Source: Solea solea
Taxonomy: Eukaryota; Chordata; Actinopteri; Pleuronectiformes; Soleidae
DNA length: 64,000 nt
Reading direction: 5' to 3'
Assembly (NCBI RefSeq): GCF_958295425.1
Contig: NC_081154.1
Location: forward strand, 1,178,001 to 1,242,000
Both the position numbers and the translations under genes were made by a program. The notes below the pieces were generated by a model that saw only the letters and a program-made list of their open reading frames with translations, was not told the origin of the DNA and did not search any database. Positions 1-12,100 of the stretch are shown piece by piece (within the stretch, counting starts at the first letter, position 1; every line of letters begins with the position of its first letter).

Positions 1-106
1 TTTCGCGGTCATTTTTTCACCGATACCAAACTCACTTTTCCTGTCAGACGAGACGAGAAGACACAGAGAAAGAAAAATATACAGATGGTAAAACGCACTG
101 TGATAC

Positions 107-3100
107 TTTGGTAATAACGTGATTTAAGGAGGTGAATAAGATCAAACCTGATGTCCTCGATGATGGCTCTTTGGGGAGTGGATGTGGTCTCTGACTGGCA
201 GCTGGTAACACTGTCCTTTTCGTCAGAATCAGACATTTCTGACAGCTCCTCCTCCTCTTCTCCTTCTTCTGCCTCAGAGGTGATGTGCGATGAATCCCCG
301 TTAGGAAGTGGAGCGAACTCAAACAGCTCCTCCTCATCCTCTTCCTCCTCAACCTCCACATCTTCCTTGCCATTAACTGTGAAACAGTCTGCAATTAAAA
401 TCTGAAAACTACAGTATATTGATAAATTAAAAAATAACCTCCCTGTCCTCGCTCTGCAGGTCCCTGTGACTCCTAGACTGCAGGATACAGATCCAGTTGT
501 GAGGCTATTGTTTTAAGAAAAAGAATCTGCCAATAGGGTTTTTTGCTCATTCTACTGCTTGATTTAAACCATCCAGAATGAACCTCTGTCGCCCATTTTT
601 TCCTTTCACCGCAACTGGCCTTGGCAGATGCTGCACACCCTTGATTCTGTTCCTGGCATTGTATTTTTTTCCCTGTTAGAGTTTCAGGTTTCTGCCTTAC
701 TCTGTGAAGTGCCTTGAGATAGTGTATGTTGACATTTGGTGCTATACAAATAAAAATTTGATTTGACTTGAACTTGAGGTTGAGTTTCAATCACCTTGGT
801 GTTGAGTCTCGTTGAGCAGGGAGGAAGCAAAGCTGCTGTCCATGATGTTTTCCTCAAGATTCTCATCCTCGCTGCTATTCAGAGCCGAGACCCTGCTGCT
901 CGCAGAATTGTACAAGTTGAACTGAAGTCAAGAAAAAGAACGAGATCATCACCTGTGTTTTATAAACCAGCAAATTAAATGTTTGTATTTTGATCCAATG
1001 CGTTTTTTTTCCTGACCTTGATCTGTTCCACAGGTGCTGCCGGTGGTGGGTTCAATTTTTCCCGGAAGTCTTTCTCCCACTCTGTGATGCCTACGACGAT
1101 GCCGAGGCGATGCAGGCAGTTCATGTGGCTCGTGTCAGACCGGGCCACCGTGACTAGGACCTGTTTAGACTTGGTCTGGCCCAAGGCGCGTGCGAAAGGC
1201 ACCAAGAAGACCTGGAAGTCACATTAATGCAAAAAAAACTAAATGTCAGACGTGCAACAGACTTCAAACAGATTATTCTGAAGCCGTTTCTGTTGTGATA
1301 ATTGGTTCACACGGGCTGGGATGATTAGTCGACATAATTAATTATATTGATTGTCTACGCAGGACAAGGCATGCTATGATTTTTTTGGATGTTGAAAACA
1401 TGGACGGGAATCGGGGAATTGAAACTGTTAAATGCGTTAAATGCGTAATATGGAGCAGAGTATGAATTCTGTTAACCAGACTGATAAAAATCTGTGTGAT
1501 GACATCTTTACTTGACTTTTAAATCGCGTAAGGAGGCCATTTCTTGGGAAACATCGCAAACAGGGGTGGCTGCCTGAACAGTTCTCTTACAAACTCATCT
1601 GTACCAGAATAAGTTTGAAAGCACTAAATGCTACTTACAAAATCTGAAAGAAAGGTTTTCTTTGAAGGTATATTTTTTAGACTTAAAGCACATGAAAACA
1701 TTTACGTAAAATGTGTTTTTTTTTTTTAGAATAAAAACAGATTTTAATGGTCTCTAGATTGTTTTCATCAACTGCATTGTGATCCAGTAAAGAAGAATGA
1801 AGGAAAAATGGGGTCTGTATCACCGACCACCTGACTTGAGGACAACAACACATAATTAGATACAAAGCATTGATTTTATAGTCTACTATTGCTTCCTTGT
1901 AGTAAAATATTCCATTAGTTTATGTAGGATTTAATCTGAGAACGTACACTCGATCTCTATATGTCGGCGGCAAAAATCTAATTAATCGAATTAAATCTAC
2001 ATAAAGCTTCAAAATAACTGACCTGCTGCAGGAAAGTCTGGCAGATTCTGATGGGGATTCGCGTCAAACACACCAAGACAAAGTTGGCCACTCGGCTGTA
2101 ACACGACGTCTCGTCTTCAGCCTGAGGAAATTCTAACAGACGACAAAACACTTTAGCTGTTGTTGTGGTTTTGATGACACATTTGGATCTAAAATACAAC
2201 GCATTATTTCTGGCTGAATGGGAGGCAAAGGCATTTACAGCTACCTTCTTTAGCCACGGCTAATTCAAGTGAGCTCTGCATGTAGTTGGCCAGGAGGGCT
2301 GCGGGCACACTGTCGATGCCGTCAGCTACCGCCATGGACACCAGATGTCCAGCTGTGCCGACGGGGTCCAGGTTCATGGTGGCGCTAGAGAACTGCTTGT
2401 CTCCTGTGTGTGTGGTGATTCTGAGCAGGGAACCTGGTTTAACCTCCAGTGCTGCCAGGCCTGTGTTAGCTGAGTGGCAAGACACAGGAAACTGACGGAT
2501 TAGCTTCAGTTTTAGCTTAAAAAAACAAATAAATTAAGCACAAAGCGGTATCATTTGTTGCTAAAACGACAACATTTACCCAAAATGATAGTTAAGGCAT
2601 TTTAAAGAGTGGTTGTATGAAGTGCTAGCATATTAATAACACTGAATTTTCTGAGCTCTCACTCACAAAATGGCTGCCGACAGCGACAGAAAAAAAAGGC
2701 TCCTCTAATGAAATCTACCTCTGTAGTGTTTGCCACCTTTTCTCGCTGTAAGGACAGCCTTTTCCAACAGAAAACAAAAGTTTATAAACCGCTCATTCTC
2801 CCACACCAAATCCCATAGAGAAACTTGCGATTTTAGCTCACGTGACACGAGAGCTGTTGGTCTACTGCTGCCTCGCTGAGCAAGTTTGTGCCACTATCTT
2901 GAATCCAAAGAAATCATTTCAAACACCGACTTCACAAAATTTCACCTTTGAAGTTACTGATGGAGCCAACGGTGGATCCACAACTTCCTGTGGGCTGTAT
3001 TTTTAAATCAGTGATTTTCTCAATGGGCTTTGGTGTGGTTTAGACTGGTTTAGAAACGTTATTTTATGAGGGGAAAAAAGTTGTCTAACAGTGAGAATAA

Positions 3101-6100
3101 GCTGAAATCCTGTTCCCAAGACATTAAAACTGAAGAAGGGGTAGATATTATGTCCTGGATGGCAGCCATGTCATCAATGAGAGCAAGTGTCTGTTTCCTG
3201 ATTCTTACCTGCATTTCTTTCAATGAAATCTTTGAGCGAGCCATGCAGGGGTTTAAAGATCAGCTCCCATTGGCTCCACTCGCTTAAATCCTCCAGCAGG
3301 GGGCAGGAAAGCAAGCTGTTCAGGGCTTTGGCTGTGGTCATCTCGCCCAGAAGCCCCACTGCCTCAGACCCACCTTCAGCACTGTTAATGGCAGGAAGGA
3401 GGGACACGGATAAAGAGTTAATTTCTCATTCTCATTCTGTGATTTCATGCATGAATCTGGGCTTCTTTTTGAAAAGTAGAGAAAAATGACATCACATATT
3501 CAGCTAGAGAACAAAATCAAACATTGCAATGTGAATGTCAGTTAACCTCAATTTAATAAAAAAAATTAAAGGTTCAACGTGAATCTTTAAGTTTGAGTTC
3601 AAAAATGTAGTGTAGTACAGCCTAGAACAGGGTTCTGCAACCTTTTAGAATGAAAACAGCCATTTCTGTCCCTTCTCCACCCAAATAAAATTAACCTGGA
3701 GCCACAAAAACCCAATGAACCTTAAAATTAAGATAATACCATATATATACGTATATACTTTATTTAAAGAACTACAGAACTACAAAAAGAAAACTGTTGA
3801 AGAAAATGACTGTAGTATTTATGCCTGAGAAAAAAGTACATGGATCTAAAAATGGACCGGACTCCAAATATGTACTTTATGTACTTCATGTACTTACTTG
3901 ATAATTATTAATTCATTGAAATACTGCAACCTCAAAGCTTCAACTAACTTGCTAACCTCAGTTTGCCGTGTTTGGCAAAAAGGGCAGACTCGTAGAAGAC
4001 CTGGCTCTGTCCTCCTCCAGTCAGCTGGCTCTGGCGCTGGACCAGGCCGACCAGGGTTTGCAGTGAGCCAAAGCCCAGGTCGCGGCAGTCGGGTACTCTG
4101 TAGTGGGACCTCAGTGCTGACTCAATGAGGTAAATCTGGGGAGAAAAGACATGGATATGAGAACGTGTAATGGTGCGTTTAATCTACACACTCACAGTTT
4201 GGTTTGGCTCAGTTTAAAAATAAAAGAGCATAGACGCTTTTAGAGTATTAAAACTGGATGTGTGAGCAGCAGATGAGTGTGAAATGACTAACTTCATCGG
4301 GGTCAGTAGAGGTGATGTTGCCGCACTGCTTGATGAACTCAAACACGTCTTGTTTGGTGGGACGGAATCCACTGCCCGTGGGATCCATGCCGCCGCTGCC
4401 CACAAACAACGTGGAGCCCAGTGTGTCCTGAAGCAGCTGCACACAGACACAGGCAAAGTCAGGATGAACAAGTGAACGTCTCTCATCACTGTCCTCAGAC
4501 CCTCAGATCTATAATTCACAAATAAGATGGGATAGAAACAAACTCGCACAGGGTTCCTGTGTGACGTGGAAAACTTGGAAAATGAGAGAAAATGTCAAAT
4601 GTCCTGGAAAATTTGTGCTTCTCTGTTTTGTGAGTGAACAAAAACAGTTCAACTGTCATAAAACACATTTGTGAAGAAAACAGACATGTACGGCTGCAAC
4701 AACAACTATATTTCAGTCAGTCATCATCTACCGCTTTATCCTCCACCAGAGGGTCGCGGGGGGTGCCGTGCCAATCTCAGCTACATCGGGCGATAGGCGG
4801 GCTACACCCTGGACAGTTCAAGAACTATATTTGATTAGCAGTTTGAGTCTTTTTGAATAAATACAATTTCTCTAACTTTCCAACTTTCCCTTCTTAAATG
4901 TTCAAATTCTCCAGTTTCTTTGCTCCATATAACAAAGAAATCATTTAAACTGAATCGTTTTTGCTTTGTGGACAAAATAAGACATTTGAGAACATTTTTG
5001 GACCAAACAACTAACTGAGTAATCGGGAAAATAACATGAAAAATTATTGTTAGTTGCAGCTCAACAAAATGTAAAGATGTGGCTTGTGGCTCATATTGCT
5101 AATGTTGTTAGCATAAATGAATGGGATTTAACATGGGACAAATGAGCATTGTCGCTGTTGAATACAACAACTAAGGTATGGCTCACGAACACTCCATAAC
5201 TACAGCCCAGCAAAGGTCAAGGGTCACTACACAGACTAAAACGATGATGGAAACATCAGAGAGGATTGCTGAGCACGAAACTGTGGAGCTGACTAAAAAT
5301 CAACATGTGAACCACACCTAAACAGACCCAAATGAAAGAATTGACCCGGATAATCATCTATACCTAAACGTGTCTGAGAAATGCCAGTACTACACTGAAG
5401 ACCAATTAAACGAGTGCATTGAGATGGATGGGAAATTGTCTTTCATTCACTTCAATAGCAGGAGTCTATACACCAACTTCGACCACATTAAGGAATACCT
5501 ACAACACCTACCTACAAAAATGCTTTCAACATCATTGCGGTGTCGGAAACGTGGATTAATGAAGACAAAGGCGCAGATTTTTGCCTGGTTGGATACAAAC
5601 TGGTCTATGTTAACAGAAGACATAAAGGTGGGGGAGGAGTGGCCCTGTTCATTGACAATAACATTGAGTATGAGATTGTACATAATATGTCTGAAGCTGT
5701 CGAACATTTAATGGAATGTGTGACAATTGAAATCTGTGTGACGAAAGAAGTTTCTACAAAGAAACTGATGTAAATGGTGCTTACGATTCCTTTTTGCAAA
5801 TATTTAAAACACTGTATAATAGACACTGTCCTGTAAAGAAAAGACACACAAATCAGAATCAGGAGGCAAAACCATGGTTAACAAAAACATTGATAAATGC
5901 CTGCAAGAAGAAAAACACCCTGTATAGACAATACATGAGATTAAGGACGGAACATTCAGAAACGACATACAAACGATACAGGAACAAACTAAATAACATC
6001 CTAAATGATTGCAAGAAAGAATACTACAGTAATCTGCGAGCAGAAAACATGAACTATACTAAAAAACTATGGGATATTCTAAACGATGTGATCATAAACA

Positions 6101-9100
6101 AAAACACAAAACCTAGCTATCCTCTCTACTTCAAGGACAACAACACGGAAGAAGATAACAAGGAAATCATAGCAGAAAGATTTAATGAAGTCTTTGTCAA
6201 TGTGGGGCTGAATCTGGCGAAGAACATTCCTGACTCACTCCTTCACTGGGACCACGTTGATAAGGACAGAGACAGAAACCCCAGCACAATGTCTCTCACC
6301 CCAGTGAAGGACAGAGACATTAGACACCTGGTCAACAAATGCGTAGCAAAAACATCCACGGATACGTGAAAAGAATGGAGAAGCAAAGCGAGGCGAATCC
6401 TACAGATGAGATAAATATAAAAAATAAAAATGATGAATTGACCTCTATTGATTGGATCATCTTGTGACTTTTGGGAGGTTGAACATGCCAGGCAACAAGT
6501 CGAGTCACTCACGAAGGAATATTATGGACACATGTACAGACACACATGGAGTCTGATTGACTGTCTAGAGCTAGACTACATCTCTGAGTGCTACCTGATG
6601 CTGAAACATGTTTTTGTCAAATGTCATAAGAAAAGAATAATTATGTATTGTACGATGATAATGGGGGCGGGACTAGATAAGATTTTGCTTCTCCCGCTTT
6701 CCCTTTTCGGTTATGTGTAAAAAACTAAAAAACAATTCATATCTCTGTTAAAACTCATCGGATTAAAACAAAATGTGGGGGCTGTATGAAGAATCAAACA
6801 CTCTACCAACATACTAAGTTTCACCCTGCCATCCCCGACCTTCTCCATAACTCTAACCCTAATTCTGTACTTTTGGAACTCTCTAAGCAATTTCCTGTCT
6901 ACAATTTTTGACGGATCAATCAGAATTTATCGTCATGGGTAGGTGATGACCCAAGTAAATTCCCATTAAATTTTAATTTTTAAAGAATCTACCCACTGAT
7001 AACATCACATCAAATTAACACATTTTCAAGAAATTTCTATCTCTTATAATGGGGCAAAACTCAACGGATTTGAACAAATTCAAAGACTCAATCCTCTTAC
7101 TGTCCTGTTCTGGAAAATGATTTCAAGGAAAAGAGTCGTGGGAACCCTATTGTACCTGAATATGTTGAACCAGAAACTCCAAGAAGCTGCCTTGCTGTAA
7201 ACACGGGAAATCTTTGACTCGGAAGTGTCTGCTCAGCTTCTTCTCCAGGGTGGAAATGTGGCCCAGAGTGACGGCTGAGTTATAAGACAACAGGCTGGTT
7301 TTAAGGAACTCCTTCAAGGTGGCTGAGAGACACAGAACAAGAAATGTCTCTCAATGACAGTGGACAACATAAATGCAAGTGTCTGTTTAAATCATCATCA
7401 TCATGACTGTCCAAACCTGGCAGGGGACTGACTGACAGCACCAGTGTTTGGATAAGAAATGCAAGAGGCTAAAACTCTGATACCTGCACTAGGGAGGGAT
7501 GTGGACACTTTGTCCTCTGTCTTCGCTTGTTCGTTGGTTCTGTGTGACTTGTCTTTGGGCACCAGGTCGTGTGGGACAGCCAGGGAGCCACCACAGATGG
7601 CGAGCTGGAAGAGAACCCGTGCTAGCCGGTCGCTTGACACACACATCAGAAATTGCTGGACTTGCTGGATTTAAAAAAAAGAAGAGAAAAATTTTTTGAA
7701 GAATTTTATGACAATGTCACAAAAGAGCATCCTGATCAGAGGTGACTTGGGTAATTTAAATTTACTTAAGACAGTTAGGTGCTAAATGCTGGCTAACCAT
7801 GAACCAGGTAACATTAGCTAATATTTGAAAATTGCTAAAGAATTGGCTAAAGTTTTTTATACGTTAGCTTTAAGCTAGGCTGACATATAATTACTGGACA
7901 ACAGATTATGATATACTTTGCTAACATTAGCTAATGTTAACAAGCTAAAGGTTTTAGCCAATATTAATGTTAGCTTTAAGCTAGGCTCACATTGTAATTA
8001 CTCTACAACAGATAATGGTGCTTAATTGAGGTCTACTTTTATACTTTTATACTTTTATATTTATACTTAAGTTTGTGTTTCTGTCTCCTACAACTGACTC
8101 GTAGAACCCGCACAAGATTTCCAATGTGCCTGGACTATCTGTTTAAGCACAAATGGCAAATACAAACCTTGAACCTTGAATTTGAAGCAACACATAAAAG
8201 CTATTGTGCTAAGGACACACAAATATCTAACAGTGGCGCTGTCCTAACATTAGCAAGAATAAAACCTAACAAAAGGGTTAAGTGAATAAAATATCAGCCT
8301 GCCTAAGTCTTCAGTATGTTAAGAACATCTTTGTATTTCTTGCAATATCTTAGTTTGTGTCACTTTGTAAAATGCTCACTAAAATTGATGATTTTCTCTA
8401 TGGAGTTTGGTGCAGGAGAGTGAGCGGTTTAAAATAGCAATTTAGCAAACATGACATGTAAGTGTAAACAAAGGTCCCAGACCCACCTTTTTCATTCTGA
8501 GTGTGAACAATCCTTCTGCATTCGTGAACACTTGCATCACGACCTCCGCTGCGGTCATCTGCGCATACTGTTTCCTGAGGTCACAATTTCCCTGTGAGGA
8601 GAAGGAACCAGGTCCTTGAAGCGACTCCAACACTTTCCTCTTGACTTTTCTCAGCTGATCTTGTGTCTCCTCCTCCAGTTCTCTCAGGATGATATCCTGA
8701 GCTTGTGCCATTAACTCTTGCTCGCGAAAGAACACCTTCCTCAAGGTCTAAAGTGGACAGACAGTGTCAGGAAGAGGGTGGTCAAGAAAAATACAGTGAA
8801 ATGTATATAAATAACTTTTAATATTGGTTTTAAAGCTTACCGCTAAGGGAAGCCCAATGCCACTCATCCAGATGCCCAGCTCATACGGATATTCACAGTT
8901 GTAATGATCAGTCAAATGCTGCAAAAACTCAACCAGGTCCACTTTCTCCTTCTTCTCTTTCCTCTTAAACATACGGAGATGCTACACCAATGACAGACAG
9001 TGGGCGAGAGTCAGTCAGAGTTTCAGAACAGGACAAAACTAAGAAAAAGTACATAGCTGAGGTTTTGTTGTAGGAGATAATATTGTAAGTCTCTTTGGAT

Positions 9101-12100
9101 AAAAGTGTCTGCCAAATGACATGTAATGAGACATTAGACCTGGCAGGAAAACATGCTAGACCTGTCGTTGGAGACTCAGTTCTTCAGTTTTATTGTATTA
9201 CGCGTCCGTTCATCGTTTCTGACGTTCATAATCAGGTCCGACACTGGAATTGTGTCGGTCACGACCAAATCGCTTGACCATGGCATTGAGGCAATTATAC
9301 AGTACACATTTTGGGCTAGTTCTTTCAATTTCACCAAATAAAACCACCTCAGACATGACTTCATTCAACAGACAACAGTGCACACCTTTAAAATGTCAAC
9401 AGTTTCGATCTGGTGTAGATCATCATCCTTTGTTGTACTGTCTATCCGGAACATGTGGTAGATATCGGGGATTTTGCAGAGCGGCCCCAGGTGCAGCTCT
9501 TCAAAGCTCCTCTTGTCCTTCAAGCCGGCCAGCGATTGGCTAAGCTCATACAGAGTACACATGCATGACACGGCTTTAGTGGACTGAGAGAATTTAAAAA
9601 AAAGAAGAAGAAAAACCATGAGTGGCATCCAGAAAACGTCAATATAAATACAGGTCATAACTCAAATGTACATGTTCGCAAACCTTGATGAACATGGTGA
9701 TCTCTTTCCTGATGTACTTCAGGTCTTTCACAGCTGGAATTTCCTTTCGATCGAGCCCTAGAGCTTCCAAAGAGGAAACCTGCATCAGCTTACACGTCCT
9801 GTATATCATCTTCAGGGAGACGACGAGGAAATAACACAGAGTAAATAAATACACTGACAGTGGTACAGACCAACAAGCACATTACAACAGAGGTCAATCT
9901 GATACACATACACAGGCTACAATGAGATTTAGTGAAGAAACCTTTAATGATGTAACAATTCAATGATATTTATTAGAGGTGAAGGATTGGGGTAAAATAT
10001 TCCATTGTGGTTTTTCTGGCTTAAAGCAGAACTTTGCAGGATTTTTACCCTAATTTAACAGATTCGGAGTCTTTGTGACGGTTAAATGTCTAGTTGGAGA
10101 TTGGAGGGCTGTCTCCACTGCCTCCTACTGTCTGTTGGTAGAAAACCAGCCATGCAAGATCAGGGCCGCCGACCCGTAGTCCTCAGAATCAGGGGGGCTG
10201 GTGGTGGTATCGTAAAATATATGTACGTGTATATGTACTCCTGTAGGGGGAGCTACGTAGAGAAAAATGCAACCAGACTTGCAATGAACCTCACCTGCTC
10301 CTCAGTAACCAGATCTCCCTCTGCAGCGATTTGTCGTCTCACGTCCTCCATGAGACTGTTGACGGCACCCGCATCCATGACACCGTTCCTCCCCCTCCGG
10401 GGAAGTCTCTCCGTGGCTTCAACTGCCCGCATATTATCTCCATGGACTCTTCTCAGCTGGGCATGATAAGCATCTCTGGAGACGGGGCCTGTGTCTCCTC
10501 TCTGCGTTGTGTCTCTCTCTTCTTTCTTCTGCTTTCTGGTTACGTTTTTACTTGTCCCCAGCTCTGGAAACTCTGACTCGGAGAGCATCTTGGGTGTCAA
10601 AACCGGTTGCGGCTCTCTTGTGAGATTATGTGCTGCTGTGGAAGGACACAGTTTTAAGAACATGGAACTGACATTGTCTCTGATACCAGAAAAGTACTGC
10701 GCCTATGTTTGGCTACCTGCAGGTGTTAGCGACACATCGGTGCCGTTAGCTGCTCCTGGTTTAGCTTGAGCGGGCACATTCTTCGGACCACATGCTTCCA
10801 TGCTGTCCTGCAAAGACTTGCACTCAGCAAGAGAAATTGCCTCGCCAAAATGCCGGAAGTAAAACAACTGTAGCTGCTCCAGAGATGGATTATTCAGATG
10901 GTACTTCTCCTTCACCTGGAACACATCAAGGAACTTTTTAACATACAGTTGAAACATTAACACTGGTTATTACTTTGTGGTCTGTAAAGGACAAAGGTTC
11001 ATTTTAAGGTTAATATTGGTCTAAAGCATGATTCAGCATCCAAAATTCAAACCGCTGTATTTTGCTCCTCATTAGCTTAATGCTTATTTATGCTTGCACT
11101 TGTTTTTACATTTAATAATAAATAAGGTCACGGCTAAATATCGTATATGCAGTTAGCTGGGGATTTTGGAAAGTACTGACTGACCTCAAAGTGGCATTTG
11201 GTAAATCTATCAATGTGAACTTTGGGCTAACTTTAGCATAATCCTCTCACCTCCCTTTGCCTCATGTACATACAGTATGTGTGTCCCCAAAGTCCCAAGC
11301 AGAGAAGAATGCCCCTCTGTGGAGTTCTGGCTCCTGATTGGGTAAAGTATTCTGGGATAGTGGAAAAGTTTCTCTTGCAACCCTTTCATGACAGCATGGT
11401 TCCAGTGGGTGAAGAAAAACAAAATCTTTGGAGATTTGAGCATTCTCCCAAATTCCAGCTCGCAGAAGCTCATTGCAATCTGTGAAGTGTTTACTTTAGC
11501 TCTTGTTGTGCAGTGTGAGTCATGCCCTCCATTGATGACATTGGGCAGTGGAACTTTGGTTCTGCTTCAACGAGAGCAGCACCCGCATTTCAAAATGTGG
11601 GTGACTGGACACAACAAGTGTAAGTAAGTGATTTTCAATGTTTTAATCCCAAGAAAGCACAGACTAGATGAGGGGTGGCCAACCACTTGTAGCTGAAGAG
11701 CCACATCATACTCACGGGCACACATGAACATCCTTCCTCTCACTCTCTCTCCCTCACACACACAGACAGATCGCTCTTCAACATGTTTAATACTTACATT
11801 CAAATGGCGTCTGTAAACCCCTCACGCTACAGGATAATTTGGCCAAATTGGAAGGGCCCCATTATTGTCGTATGGGTCAGATCGGGACCAAAATCTGACT
11901 AATAATCCTCTAGTGTGTGACAGGCTTTATGCGATTAACAGACAGACAAACGTTCCTTGGATTAATTGATGGGTCATCAATCATGCTCCTTTCATCATCG
12001 TCAAATTTTCATCAAAAGACTTTGTTTACATCAGAGAAACTTAAAGAAACAATACTTTGATTAAAAGGACGGCCAGGCTCCTTGAATAATTAGAGATCCC

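Noticed and set aside
5794..6369. 191-codon frame as a host gene
   Set aside because: It is the pre-RT linker and RT start of a LINE, repeated at 21211-21513.
10086..10466. 126-codon plus-strand frame
   Set aside because: It overlaps the antisense of a NOV-like exon and repeat family H.
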